Shown here: piece after piece, positions 21,057 through 33,339 of the stretch
Layout of the letters: every line of letters begins with the position of its first letter
How positions within the stretch are numbered: the stretch's first letter is position 1
From: Platanthera guangdongensis
Lineage: Eukaryota; Streptophyta; Magnoliopsida; Asparagales; Orchidaceae
NCBI GenBank assembly: GCA_039583875.1
Contig: CM077163.1
Span: forward strand, 111,609,213 to 111,673,212
Direction of reading: 5' to 3'
Length of the DNA: 64,000 bases
Position numbers and translations under genes: made by a program
The notes under the pieces: generated by a model
What the model saw: the letters and a program-made list of their open reading frames with translations, nothing else
Database searches by the model: none
Told to the model about the DNA's origin: nothing

Positions 21057-21320
21057 CCGAGTTCACCATTGAAAGATAGTATGAGTAGAGTGTTGTTTTG
21101 ACTAGTGTTAGGTGGTGCTCGGGGTCGACGAAAGATCGTCTTTTCCATGCGGAGGAAGTGTCTAATACTCTAGTGTTAGATCCAGTACAACAAGTAAGGG
21201 TTTGGGAAATCTGATAGCAACCAATAATAGTAAGTGCCTTGTGAAAGGAAGCTTTGGGTGTAATCCCATTGTAGTTCCTAGTGCCTTCAAGAGCCCTTCA
21301 TGGCGAATACCTTGGGCAGT
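21057..21320 (+). other. Probable start of Gyp-2 5' LTR
   Basis: Noncoding sequence between the A-prime stub and the Gyp-1 insertion. It should be contiguous with 31812 onward once Gyp-1 is removed, and so belongs to whatever Gyp-1 jumped into, most simply the Gyp-2 5' LTR. I could not find the exact LTR start. Confidence 0.5.
21316..21320. repeat. Gyp-1 target site duplication, left copy (GCAGT)
   Basis: GCAGT precedes the LTR and is repeated at 31807-31811. Confidence 0.95.
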
Positions 21321-23851
21321 TGTCACAACCCGCATTCCCTCAACGAGTACATCGTATCAGAGCAAGAGGAACTACAGGTTATGATGCCACGTCGTGCAGG
21401 GGATAACTGCACATGCTCGGGCAACTCTCGACGCTTACTTTATGAGTTGAAATTCTACAGTGAAATGTAAGAAAACCTTTCGATTGAATGGTCGTATCCC
21501 TCGGCCTTAGGTATCAAAAACTGTATTTGTACGCGACGAAAATACTGTGTTTATTTATGATGAGTTCCTATATGCAGTCTATAGTGATACTACTATAAGA
21601 AATCCTCTTTGTTTACGTCATTTGGAAAATACGTCTTAGTTGATCAAGACATGTATGCATGATATACAATAATAGGTTTTGTTAGCTTCAAAATATCTAA
21701 TGCAACCTACCATAAATCCTTCCCAAGAGCAAGAAGACATCATCCAAATGAGTCACATAGCAGTCTATTATTCATATGTCACAAGTAAAGAAAACCACCA
21801 ATGGGCACCAACAAACTGACACGAACCCATTGGGGCACATGTATGTCTGTACAACAAAGAAAAGAACTACCTCGCTACGTAAGCTCGGCTAGCTCCCAAG
21901 AAACTCCACCAACAAACCTAGCCGCTCAACCAGCTACAACCTGCACCTGAGGCATTCAAGAAAGAATACCTCAACAATCAACCAAGCTATACAAAAGAGA
22001 GCATGAATTTCATAATCGATAAAGAAGGGGCTTACCGACCCCGTAGCAATGTTTCATATAAGTAAAAAGAGTGCATAAACAAGTGCGTACAAGTAGTAAA
22101 CAATGTCATTCCAAAGTTCCAACCGCACCAAGTGCGTACAAGTTCAACAAGTCCTGCTCCACCCGCAGGAGCAAAAGGGCAATACACATGCCCAAACTCA
22201 GCATCTTATAAACAAGAAACAACAAAACTAGTGAAACATAAGCAGCGGTTAAGTTCAATTCCGCAAGAGTCTTTCGGTGGCGGCCCTAAAGTGGAACACA
22301 CCAAACAAAACCAGCCCAAATCGGGGCCAAAGTGGTCTCTCTAACCAAAAAAACCAAAACATGGTGGCCACAGGCTGAAACCACACCACCCCTTGCAGCA
22401 TTCTCACACAAACGCTCCTGCCATGGTTCACAATTCGCCTCGCAAAACGCCCCATAACCCAAGGTAATACGTTCCTTTCATCGTCCTCACGTATGACGAC
22501 AAGTTGATAGAAATGCAATTAAACTATGATTCACATGAATTATATGATGAGGAACAAGAACAAATCACATGATTAGGCAAGAAAAAGGCTACATGAACAT
22601 GAATAAATAGAGCTACATGAGTCACATGAACAAGATAAACGACATGAAGCAATCTAACATGGACTTGCTAACTAAAACTAAGCATGGAAATCATAGTCAT
22701 GGAGCATAGGGAAATTCAAAGGCATCATAAAGGCTAGTGAGGAAGAACTCAAAATAAGAAGAATAAGCTAGGAAATTTAAAAGAGAAAAACTATCTAAGT
22801 TGGCACAATCCAAATCAAGAAAGAAGATTGGCAAGGGTGAAGAACACCGCTTGCCTGAACTTAGACGATGCCGCGACGGCTGCTCCTCTCTTTCCTTGTC
22901 TTGCTTGAGCCTTGCTCCCTTGCTTTCTCTTTGAGAGTGAAGAAGAAGATGAAGAGAAGGTGAAATGAGAAGAATAATTCTCTGTTTCGGCCTTATTTCC
23001 TCCAGAACAGAGCTGGACCGTTAGATGCAGAATCAAGGAAATGAACGGCACAAAACAAAATCTGGAAAAACTCGATTTTCGGGCCGGTCACGCCCTGTGT
23101 CACGCCCGTGACACAGGGCGTGTACCATAAGCGGCACAGAAAGTCGGCAAATCCAAGTTTATCCACACGGTACACGGTCGGGTACACGCACGTGACGGGT
23201 CGGTCACGCCCGTGACCTAGGGCATGTAGCCCGTGTCTCGACACCTCGTCGACACAAAGTGTCGACACTCGACACAGCTTGACACGCCCTGTGACACGCC
23301 CGTGTCACAGGCCGTGTCCCCTCTCTCGACACCCGACACTCGACACTCAACACTAGACACTCAACACTCGACACTCGACACTGCGGGACACGGCCCATGA
23401 CACGCCCGTGTCAGGGGGCGTGTACCCCATTCGTCGAGCTCAACTCGATGCAAGAAAAAAATTCGTCGAGTCAAGGAGGTCACGCCCAGGTCACGGCCTG
23501 GGTCACGCCCATGTCAGGGGGCGTGTCTCACACAAAAACGACCATTTTTCCCTGTTTTGAAAAATGTTCTTGTGTCGTTCTAGACCATTTTTGCCTTAAG
23601 AACTTTTTACCCTTTTTTGTTTCATGTACCAGCAACTCACTTTCAGCAACATTTCCCGGGCGCGAAAAAGTGCAAACATTCCCTAAGAGGCCTCACCGAG
23701 TCCCCAATTTGGACTCCTGTTTGCTGGGGAATCGTGCAACTCGGCAACCAAAACAGCCACTCGCAAGCCCGCGGGAAAAACCATGCTCGAACAACGTTCA
23801 AAGCCAACGTAACGCCATCATGCGTACGCAATCAAAATCCGGTGTGTTACA
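21321..23851 (-). repeat. Gyp-1 3' LTR
   Basis: 2531 bp, TGTCACAACCCG to GTGTGTTACA. It matches 29286-31806 closely; one visible difference is a short indel near 21585. U3 carries GTCACGCCCGTGAC-type hairpins and GTCGACAC motifs (about 23083-23530). Confidence 0.95.
23083..23530 (-). repeat. Gyp-1 U3 palindrome cluster (3' LTR)
   Basis: A dense set of inverted repeats. A perfect 14-bp-arm hairpin (23089-23122, arm CACGCCCTGTGTCA, 6-nt loop) is followed by GGTCACG-CC-CGTGACC (23202-23217) and GTCGACAC-AAA-GTGTCGAC (23248-23266). Then come a run of CGACACTCAACACT repeats and TCGTCGAGCTCAACTCGA near 23433. The same cluster is at 31035-31480 in the other LTR. Confidence 0.9.
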
Positions 23852-23872
23852 GTCACTCCCCCTAACAAAAAG
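23852..23872 (-). other. Gyp-1 polypurine tract
   Basis: The minus strand ends TTAGGGGGAGTGAC next to the 3' LTR. Confidence 0.88.
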
Positions 23873-23973
23873 TTTCGCCTCGAAACTTTTCAATCATTTT
23901 GATCTCACTCAAAGGAAGGTAACAAACCAAAAACAGCAATGCAACAAAAACACCAATCCACATACCAGCTTGT

Positions 23974-26900
23974 TTACGGGAACAAATGAGGGTGAGCCGC
24001 CCTCATCGTTGACTCGAGCTCCCACGTCGCGCTTTCCACATTCTGATTTTTCCATAGCACCTTGACCATAGGAATCTTCTTTTTCCGTAACACGCGATCT
24101 TGGGAGTCCAATATCCAGATGGGCATCTCCACATAAGAAAGGTTTGGCGCCAATTGCGGCACCACATCCAACACTTGCATGTCATGTCGCACACACTTGC
24201 GAAGTTGGCTAACATGAAACACATCGTGAACACCAGGAAAGTTCACGGATAATTCTACCTTGTAAGCGGATGCACCAACTCGTGCAAGAATCTTGAAGGG
24301 ACCCACAAATCTTGGGTCTAATTTGCGCTCTTTACCAAACCTTTTAATCCCAACCATTGGGGAGACTTTCAAGAAAACGGAATCTCCCACCGCAAACTCT
24401 AATTCCGACCTTCGTCGATTGGCATACTTTTCATATCGCTCTTGGGCGATTCGGAGCTTCTCGCGGATCCATCGTACGACAACTTACATGTCCTCGAGCG
24501 CCTCTGGGCCCAACAAAAGCCGCTCGCCAACCTCAGTCCAAAAGAGGGGAGTCCGACATCGACGCCCATATAAAGCTTCGAACGGAGCCATTTGCAAGCT
24601 TTCTTGATAGCTGTTATTATATGCGAATTCCATAAGCCGCAAACGTTCATCTCATGCTCTGCCATACTCAAGAATATAGCATCGAATCATATCTTCTACA
24701 ATTTTATTTACTCGTTCTGTTTGGCCATTCGTCTGAGGGTGGTAAGCAGTGGAATACCGTAAATCCGTCCCCAAACACTCTTGTAGACTCTTCCAGAAAC
24801 GAGAAGTAAATCGGGAATCCCTGTCTGATATGATATTGACTGGCACACCATGCAGTCGGATGATTTCGTTCCAATAGAGCTCCTCTATTGTCTTCATCGG
24901 GTAGTTGACCTTAAATGGTATGAAATGAGCACACTTGGTCAATCTATCCACGACTACCCACACGGAGTCATGTCCTTGTGGAGATCTTGATAAACCTGTA
25001 ATAAAATCCATTGAGATGCTTTCCCACTTCCATGTTGGAATCTCCAATGATGTCAACTTGCCACCAGGCCTCCCATGATCAGCTTTCACCCGCTTGCAGG
25101 TATTACATTCAGCTACAACTTGCACTATATCTCTTTTCATTCCATACCACCAGACAATTTGTTTCAAATCACGGTACATTTTGGTTGAGCCTGGATGGTA
25201 GGCCATACTTGAACCATGTGCTTCCCGACACACCATCTCGCGAATGTTTCCAACTGTGGGAATACAAAATCGACCACGATACTTTAACGTGCCTGCACCA
25301 TCAATCGCAAAATCTGGTAATTCATCCTTTTCAGTCCGAAGAAATAAATGTAAAAGATCAGGATCATCTTTTTGATGTTGTCTTGCAAGCACCAGGCATG
25401 AAGGTTCTTCTACTGCCGAATGACTTTGCGGGTCATATTTGCCCACAGAAATATCCATCAATAGAAATTCCTCCACAAGACGGTCGACTGAAAGATGAAA
25501 TAATTTCCCCGTCTTCCGACTCAAAGCATCGGCCACAACATTCGCTTTCCCCGGGTGATACTGAATGTCCACATCATAATCAGCTACATATTCCAGCCAT
25601 CGACGTTGGCGCAGATTCAGTTCCTTCTGTGTGAAGACATACTTTAAACTTTTATGATCTGTAAAGATTTTGCACTGTGCACCATACAGTAAGTGTCTCC
25701 ACAACTTCAACGCAAAGATCACCGCTGCGAACTCCAAATCATGCGTTGGGTAGTTCTTTTCATGACTTTTCAATTGTCGAGACCCATACGCAATCACCTT
25801 TTTGTCTTGCATTAATACACATCCAAGTCCAACGTGCGACGCATCAACAAAGACATCATAATCTATCCCTTCTGTCGGCAAGATCAACACATGAGCGGTA
25901 CATAACCTGTTCTTGAGTTCCAGGAAGGACGCCTCACACTTGTCATTCCACTCAAACGCCACATGATTCTGGGTTAATCGAGTCAAAGGTGTGGCCAACG
26001 TCGCAAAACCTTCGACAAATCTGCGATAATAGCCGGCCAATCCCAAGAAGCTTCGAATCTCTTTGGGTGTCTCCGGTCTTCTCCATTCCATGACTGCAGC
26101 AATCTTTTCGGGATCCACAGAAATTCCATGTTGATTAATGACATGACCCAGAAAAGCAACTTGAGCCAACCAAAACTCGCATTTGCTTAGTTTGGCGAAT
26201 AATCGTTAGTCTCGCAAAGTGGCCAATACCAAACGCAGATGCTGTTTATGCTCCTCAACACTGCGGGAGTAGACAACAACGTCATCAATAAAAATCACCA
26301 CAAACTTATCCAAGTAGTCCTTGAACACCCTGTTCATCATATCCATGAAGGCTGATGGTGCGTTGGTCAAACCAAACGTCATCACCAGAAATTCAAAATG
26401 ACCATGTCGTGATCGAAATGCAGTCCGCGGAATATCAGACTCCCGGACCTTGAGGTGATGATAGCCCGAGCGGAGATCAATCTTCGAAAATACGGAACTG
26501 CCATGCAGTTGATCAAACAAATCATCGATTCTTGGCAGTGGGTACTTGTTCTTAATCGTCACCTTGTTCAACTCCCGGTAATCGATGCAAAGGCGCATCG
26601 ACCCATCTTTCTTCTTCACAAATAACACCAGTGCACCCCAAGGTGATGAACTCGGCCTGATAAACACTTTTGCCAATAAGTCATCCAATTGGGTACGCAA
26701 CTCTGATAGCTCACGCGGGGCCATTCTGTACGGCGCTTTCGCAATAGGCCGCGTACCCGGTTCCAAATCAATAACGAACTCGACATCACGATCAAGGGGA
26801 AGACCAGGAAGATCCGTAGGAAAAACATCTGAAAATTCACGTACAACAGGAATATCCTCCAAACGCGGCAAAACAGCACTAGTCCCCACAACGGAGACTA

Positions 26901-27332
26901 GACAAGCAAAACAATCGGAAACAAACAACGTCCGAACACATACCCCCGAAATCCCTGGAGAATCCTGGCAAGAATCACCATACACACTTCCTGGCTGACC
27001 ATCGTCCTTGATAAAATCCAAGCGCTTCCCTCTGCACTGGATGACGGCGTCATAGCGGGATAACCAGTCCATACCCAGAATGACGTCAAAATCCTCCAAA
27101 TCAATCACTTTGAAATCAGCCTTTGCTAAGAAATCGCCCAATAAAATGGGACAATCAAGAAGACCCCAGTCTGCCACCACCGAAGCACCGGAAGGAAATT
27201 TCACCAAAAACGCATTCCCCACTCAATCTGGTGTCAAATGATACCGATCCAGAAAGGTTCGAGCCACAAATGAATGGGTCGCGCCAGAATCAAAGAGAAC
27301 ACACGCCCAATGGTTCTTTACCTTAAAGTTTC
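23974..27332 (-). pseudogene. Gyp-1 pol exon: protease, RT, RNase H, integrase, chromodomain-like end
   Basis: All domains are in one frame. They are protease (VLFDSGATHSFV), RT ([11 protein letters not shown]), RNase H ([32 protein letters not shown]), the integrase H2C2 finger (CNTC) and core ([27 protein letters not shown], all acidic residues present). The GPY/F-like region (LDPRFVGPFKIL) and a chromodomain-like end (VKVLWKNQNVESATWELE) follow. Four nonsense codons interrupt it: TGA 27220-27222, TAA 26203-26205, TGA near 24650 and TAA near 24486. The polyprotein would act in virus-like particles and in integration; chromodomains in this family bias integration toward heterochromatin. The exon begins just after the candidate intron, where the protease aligns with its usual start. 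Confidence 0.92.
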
Positions 27333-27406
27333 CTATAAGGGTATATATGCTAAGAACTACACGTAAAAGGCAGAAACAAAACAGGAACCAGAGGAATGAA
27401 TCGAAC
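27333..27406 (-). other. Candidate 74-nt intron at the Gyp-1 gag-protease junction
   Basis: The minus strand has CAG|GTTCGA at the 5' end and CCCTTATAG|GA at the 3' end. The segment is T-rich with a pyrimidine run. Gag terminates in it at TAG (27357-27359). Its removal joins the gag frame to the protease frame and completes a glycine codon split after its first base. The joined product has the spacing usual in this family between the VxxG motif and the protease DSG. The length is near the plant minimum. Confidence 0.65.
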
Positions 27407-28622
27407 CTGAGATAACTTGAGGTGACGTCTGAGCTTCCTCTGAAGAGACCACATTCAACTTCCCTTTGCCTTTGTCTAAACGCGGAGGCGGAGGCAAAGC
27501 CTGGAGTGGTGCGGGTTGCAAAACAGGTTGGATCTGCGGGCACCTTGCACGAAGATGTCCTGGTCTGCCACACTGGAAGCACACCTTGTCTTTGGCCCAG
27601 CAGCGGCCCACATCATGACCTCTTCTCCCACAAAATGTACACTCCAAGTCTCTGGTTGGCGCACCCTGAATGGCGTGCACCTTCTCCTTCTTTTGCATCC
27701 CCAACCGCTTGAAACATTTCTCAAACGGGTGACCGGCTCGGCCACAGAAGCTACATAGTTCCTTCTTCTTCTTTACGTCTGCCTCGTGGGACATTTTCTC
27801 TCCCACCAGCTGTCTCTTGCCCTGCCTCACCTGCTGCCCTCTTTGTTTGGCATTTTCGATAGCTTCCACCTTCAATGCTGCCTCAACCACAGTAGTGTAA
27901 CTTGTCGCTCCATAAGCACTTGCGAACTGCTGCACGTCGCTGCGGAGTCTGCCCAAAAATCGCTTGACTCGATCAGCTTCCGTAGTCACCAAGCTCGGAG
28001 CGAACCGACTTAACTTGCTAAACTCAATTTCATACTCACTCACTGTGAGTTTCCTCTGCTTCAAGTACAAGAAGTCATTCATCAGGCGGTCCCTTTCCAC
28101 TGCCGGTAGAAACTTGCGTCGTAGAATTTCTTTGAACGCTTCCCACGAACAGCCCGCCCCTCGGCCTTCCTTTTCTCGCAACCACCAACCTTTCGCCAAC
28201 CCTTTGAGTTGATAGACGGCAAGCATCACCTTCTGGTCCTCGGTAACGCCAGAATACACAAACATCTCTTCCAATGTGATTACCCAATCATCCAAGATCA
28301 CAAAGTCTGCTTTTCCATCATAAGTCGGTGGTCCAAGTCGCTGAAACTGCGAGATGAAGGTCATCGCAGGAGGAACCACAACTGGGGGTGTCACTTCCAC
28401 TGAAGGAGTCGAACTAGTGGGGCCTCTAACCGTCTCTTGTCCTCTTGGTGCCAGCCCCGACATCGCTGATGACATAGCTTGGAGCTGGGACTGCACTTCC
28501 TGCACCTGCCTCGTCAAAGCCTCATTACTTTGGCGAAGACTATCCATCAGGGCATTATTCTGCGCGCCCGAAGACTCGCCCTCGGATTGGGGAGTTTGCC
28601 TTGTCACTGGACGCTTCGACAT
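27407..28622 (-). CDS. Gyp-1 gag
   Basis: Starts at MSKRPVTRQ, the first ATG with sensible coding after the leader. A Ser/Gln-rich head leads to the retrotransposon gag domain (PTYDGKADFVILDDWVITLE, LKGLAKGWW, FLYLKQRKLTVSEYEIEFSKL). Three CCHC zinc knuckles lie near residues 290, 328 and 347 (CSFCGRAGHPFEKC, CTFCGRRGHDVGRC, CFQCGRPGHLRARC). Intact over 405 codons to the candidate splice donor. Unspliced RNA adds 17 residues before a stop. Gag forms the particle and binds the RNA genome. Confidence 0.92.
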
Positions 28623-29267
28623 CCTATACACATGTTCACTCTGATCAAGCTCAACCCAACAAAACACACAACGGCTAAGTACAGACCATACATATATATA
28701 CATATGAATATCACCTGCTAACTTGCTCTGGGAGTTTAAGAATGATGGTATGCCTAGCCTAAAGATGACTCACCGTCACCCACTACTTGTGCCTAACCGA
28801 TGAATGCATGACTTTATTTGACCCAAAACCATGAGTGTACAGGTGTCATCATGTAAATCTTAGCTTGGCACGTTGTGCTCATGCAATGTTATGTTATGCG
28901 TGCTGTGCGATGCAATCTAGAAAAGGCCTTAATGCATGCCATGAGCGGTCGTACGCATCACAATGCTATGCATCCCATACTACATAACATTGCATGCAAC
29001 GAAGAAAAGAAAACGTGCTAGCCGCATCCATGTGGTAAGGTTATGCATCCCATACTACATAACCCGCACATGTTGCCACTATGGTGGATCCATATACAAC
29101 CACATATTATGCATCCCATACTATATAATATGCCCCGTATACTTCTTGTCATGACATGAGTGTAGTGTGCGTGCTTCGGCCAAGACATACTGATGGCACC
29201 TCGATGTGTGTATGATATGATGCTTACAACCAAAAAAGAAAGTTTGCCCGACCAATTGTCAAGCAAA
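28623..29267 (-). other. Gyp-1 leader with three 20-bp repeats
   Basis: Untranslated leader between the primer site and gag. ATGCATCCCATACTACATAA occurs at 28968-28987, 29043-29062 and, with one change, 29109-29128, spaced 75 and 66 bp. No function can be read. Confidence 0.8.
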
Positions 29268-29283
29268 CCTGGCTCTGATACCA
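29268..29283 (-). other. Gyp-1 primer binding site
   Basis: TGGTATCAGAGCCAGG on the minus strand, 2 nt after the 5' LTR, complementary to initiator Met tRNA. Confidence 0.93.
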
Positions 29284-29285
29284 AC

Positions 29286-31806
29286 TGTCACAACCCGCAT
29301 TTCCTCAACGAGTACATTGTATTAGAGCAAAAGGAACTACGGGTTATGATGCCACGTCGTGCAGGGGATAACTGCACACGCTCAGGCAACTCTTGACGCT
29401 TACTTTATGAGTTGAAATTCAACAGTGAAATGTAAGAAAACCTTTGGATTGAATGGCCGTATCCCTCAACCTTAGGTATCAAAAACTGTATTTGTACGCG
29501 GCGGAAATACTGTGTTTATTTATGATGAGTTTCTATATGCAGTCTATAGTGTAAGAAATCCTCTTTGTTTACGTCATTTGGAAAATACGTCTTAGTTCAT
29601 CAAGACATGTATGCATGATATACAATAATAGGTTTTGTTAGCTTCAAAATATCTAATGCAACCTACCATAAATCCTTCCCAAGAGCAAGAAGACATCATC
29701 CAAATGAGTCACATAGCAGTCTATTATTCATACGTCACAAGTAAAGAAAACCACCAATGGGCGCCAACAAACTGACACGAACCCATTGGGGAACATGTAT
29801 GTCTGTACAATAAAGAAAAGAACTACCTCGCTACGTAAGCTCGGCTAGCTCCCAAGAAACTCCACCAACAAACCTAGCCGCTCAACCGGCTACAACCTGC
29901 ACCTGAGGCATTCAAGAAAGAATACCTCAGCAATCAACCAAGCTATACAAAAGAGAGCATGAATTTCATAATCGATAAAGAAGGGGCTTACCGACCCCGT
30001 AGCAATGTTTCATAAAAGTAAAATGAGTGCATAAACAAGTGCGTACAAGTAGTAAACAATGTCATTCCAAAGTGCCAAACGCACCAAGTGCGTACAAGTT
30101 CAACAAGTCCTGCTCCACCCGCAGGAGCAAAAGGGCAATACACATGCCCAAACTCAACATCTTATAAATAAGAAACAACCAAACTAGTGAAACATAAGCA
30201 GCGGTTAAGTTCAATTCCGCAAGAGTCTTTCGGTGGCGGCCCTAAAGTGGAACGCACCAAACAAAACCAGCCCAAATCGGGGCCAAAGTGGTCTCTCTAA
30301 CCACAAAAACCAAAACCCGGTGGCCACAGGCTGAAACCACACCACCCCTTGCAGCATTCTCACACAAACGCTCCTGCCATGGTTCACAATTCGCCTCGCA
30401 AAACGCCCCATAACCCAAGGTAATACGTTCCTTTCATCGTCCTCACGTATGACGACAAGTTGATAGAAATGCAATTAAACTATGATTCACATGAATTATA
30501 TGATGAGGAACAAGAACAAATCACATGATTAGGCAAGAAAAAGGCTACATGAACATGAATAAATAGAGCTACATGAGTCACATGAACAAGATAAACGACA
30601 TGAAGCAATCTAACATGGACTTGCTAACTAAAACTAAGCATGGAAATCATAGTCATGGAGCATAGGGAAATTCAAAGGCATCATAAAGGCTAGTGAGGAA
30701 GAACTCAAAATAAGAAGAATAAGCTAGGAAATTTAAAAGAGAAAAACTAGCTAAGTTGGCACAATCCAAATCAAGAAAGAAGATTGGCAAGGGTGAAGAA
30801 CACCGCTTGCCTGAACTTAGACGATGTCGCGACGGCTGCTCCTCTCTTTCCTTGCCTTGCTTGAGCCTTGCTCCCTTGCTTTCTCTTTGAGAGTGAAGAA
30901 GAAGATGAAGAGAAGGTGAAATGAGAAGAACAATTCTCTGTTTCGGCCTTATTTCCTCCAGAACAGAGCTGGACCGTTAGATGCAGAATCAAGGAAATGA
31001 ACGGCACAAAAAAATCTGGAAAAACTCGATTTTCGGGCCGGTCACGCCCTGTGTCACGCCCGTGACACAGGGCGTGTACCATAAGAGGCACAGAAAGTCA
31101 GCAAATCCAAGTTTATCCACACGGTACACGGCCGGGTACACGCCCGTGACGGGTCGGTCACGCCCGTGACCTAGGGCGTGTAGCCCGTGTCTCGACACCT
31201 CGTCGACACAAAGTGTCGACACTCGACATAGCTTGACACGCCCTGTGACACGCCCGTGTCACAGTCCGTGTCCCCTCTCTCGACACCCGACACTCGACAC
31301 TCAACACTCGACACTCAACACTCGACACTCAACACTGCGGGACACGGCCCGTGACACGCCCGTGTCACGGGACGTGTACCCCATTCGTCGAGCTCAACTC
31401 GACGCAAGAAAAAAATTCGTCGAGTCAAGGAGGTCACGCCCAGGTCACGGCCTGGGTCACGCCCGTGTCAGGGGGCGTGTCTCGCACAAAAACGACCATT
31501 TTTCCCTGTTTTGAAAAATGTTCCTGTGTCGTCCTAGACCATTTTTTCCTTAAGAACTTTTTACCCTTTTTTTGTTTCCTATACCAGCAACTCACTTTCA
31601 GCAACATTTCCCGGGCGCGAAAAAGTGCAAACATTCCCTAAGAGGCATCACCGAGTCCCCAATTTGGACTCCGGTTTGCTGGGGAATCGTGCAACTCGGC
31701 AACCAAAACAGCCACTCGCAAGCCCGCGGGAAAAACCATGCTCGAACAACGTTCAAAGCCAACGTAACGCCATCATGCGTACGCAATCAAAATCCGGGGT
31801 GTTACA
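29286..31806 (-). repeat. Gyp-1 5' LTR
   Basis: 2521 bp, same ends and U3 palindrome cluster as the 3' LTR. The large hairpin is conserved at 31043-31076. Confidence 0.95.
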
Positions 31807-31811
31807 GCAGT
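31807..31811. repeat. Gyp-1 target site duplication, right copy (GCAGT)
   Basis: Exact repeat of 21316-21320. Confidence 0.95.
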
Positions 31812-33139
31812 CCTGGGCTTACCTAAACACTAAGAATAAAATATTTCAAGAGCAACTAGTATAACTAGGGTTGCATGTTCACACACCCCGGTACCTCGGG
31901 AGGTTGATTAGGTTGTTTTGATTGCCATCTAGACAGTTCGTTCGGAAGGTAGATGCACAGACGGATAGTCCGGGGAGCCAGTGGCTCAAAAGGTTTTGGA
32001 TACAAATAAGGTGGTGGGTCTTCAGTATCGGACGGTCGTTCACACCGACGTTGATACGTTAACTCGGCGGTGTGGGACACTTAGCCAAAGAAACTCTGGT
32101 GGATATGGCCAGCATTAGTACGTGGATACTCTAGGTTGTGTTCAGCTAGGGGCGTACGGGAGGGCTAGGCCTGGTAGTGTGGATACCTACCTAGGAGTGG
32201 GGAGCCCGACCCACTGTCTCCGTTTGCCACTACAGAGGTTCCTGGGAATGAAGCTAGCTGCCCAAATAGGGGGAACTAAATGTTTATGTGCATAGAGTCG
32301 TGTGCGTGAGTTGCACTTGCATGAATCATGACATAATATACTTGCATACAACCGACACCCCAACGTATAAATTGGTATGAGACTTTTTATATGGTGGGAT
32401 CCCTGCAGAAGATCCCTTAACTTATATGTTTGTATGGGCATTCATATAAGTTAAGGTTACTTACTTTTTACCTTGTCTTCCTTACATATGCTGCTTACTC
32501 TGCTTGCTTACTCTACTTACCTTACTGCATACTATTATAGAACTGCTAGACTAGTTCCACTGTCACCTGCCACTTTGTACTCTCCACCTTGTAGCTTACC
32601 TTTCCTCCTCCCCGCTCGGTGCCTAGGGGCCATGGGGGAGGGGTAGGGGATGATAGGGCTTAGTCTTTATGACTAATGGTTTTTGGACCACAACATTATA
32701 GGTGCTCCGGATGGGAGAGAGGGACCAACACCAGCTCAGGGACCAGCACCAACGGAGTACGGTGCGCATGGAGGTGAGCCAGTCTAGTACCGGAGCACCA
32801 GTGACCAGCTCCATTAGTGATTATCACTTCTTATAGCTTCCGCGAGAGATTGTAGTAAGGATCTGATGTACCGGGCTTAAGCCCGTTTATATTTTCGTTT
32901 TGTTACCTTACAGTACTTTCTCTTTTCTACTTATGGACATGTTGTGATTTCTCTTATATATATGACATTGTGGACTCAGCTATTTCATTCCTGATTACTA
33001 TTCTCTTTGAGATGATCGAAAAGGCCGGCAGAATCGGCGTTTTGTAGTGGCGGCTTTCCCAAGAGTCGGGGCCACTGCAAAACTATGGTTCTGGGCATAA
33101 GGCCCCGAGGTTTTTAAAAGAAAAAAAGGGTGTCTTACA
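31812..33139 (+). repeat. Gyp-2 5' LTR, continuation to its end
   Basis: Noncoding stretch ending GGGTGTCTTACA just before a primer binding site, so it is the downstream part of the Gyp-2 5' LTR interrupted by Gyp-1. No ORF or motif array is evident. Confidence 0.75.
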
Positions 33140-33141
33140 AG

Positions 33142-33157
33142 TGGTATCAGAGCAAAC
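33142..33157 (+). other. Gyp-2 primer binding site
   Basis: TGGTATCAGAGCAAAC 2 nt after the LTR end, complementary to initiator Met tRNA. Confidence 0.9.
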
Positions 33158-33339
33158 CTCGATCAAAAGAGAAGTAGTCCACAACAACCTTATGCCACCC
33201 CCGCACGAGCTTAGTTTACGGACAAACTATCAGTGGAAGCAGTGGTGGGCCCATAAGGGAAATCACATGTAGAAGTCCATTTTTCTCCTCCTTTTATTCC
33301 ATTGGTACGCTATCTAACTGTTGGAATTTTCCTTATAGC

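Larger units (their letters stand above)
21321..31806 (-). mobile_element. Gyp-1, full-length Ty3/gypsy chromovirus
   Basis: Complete minus-strand element with LTRs 21321-23851 and 29286-31806, polypurine tract, primer binding site and GCAGT duplication. Gag with three zinc knuckles, protease, RT, RNase H, integrase and a C-terminal chromodomain-like segment place it among chromoviruses. The ending VKVLWKNQNVESATWELE suggests the Tekay/Del group (inference). Pol lies in one frame with four nonsense codons, so the copy is dead. The gag-to-protease passage needs removal of a 74-nt GT-AG segment. Confidence 0.95.

Noticed and set aside
24011..25634. Plus-strand frames of up to 222 codons inside Gyp-1
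   Set aside because: They are antisense shadows of a clear minus-strand pol with conserved RT and integrase motifs.
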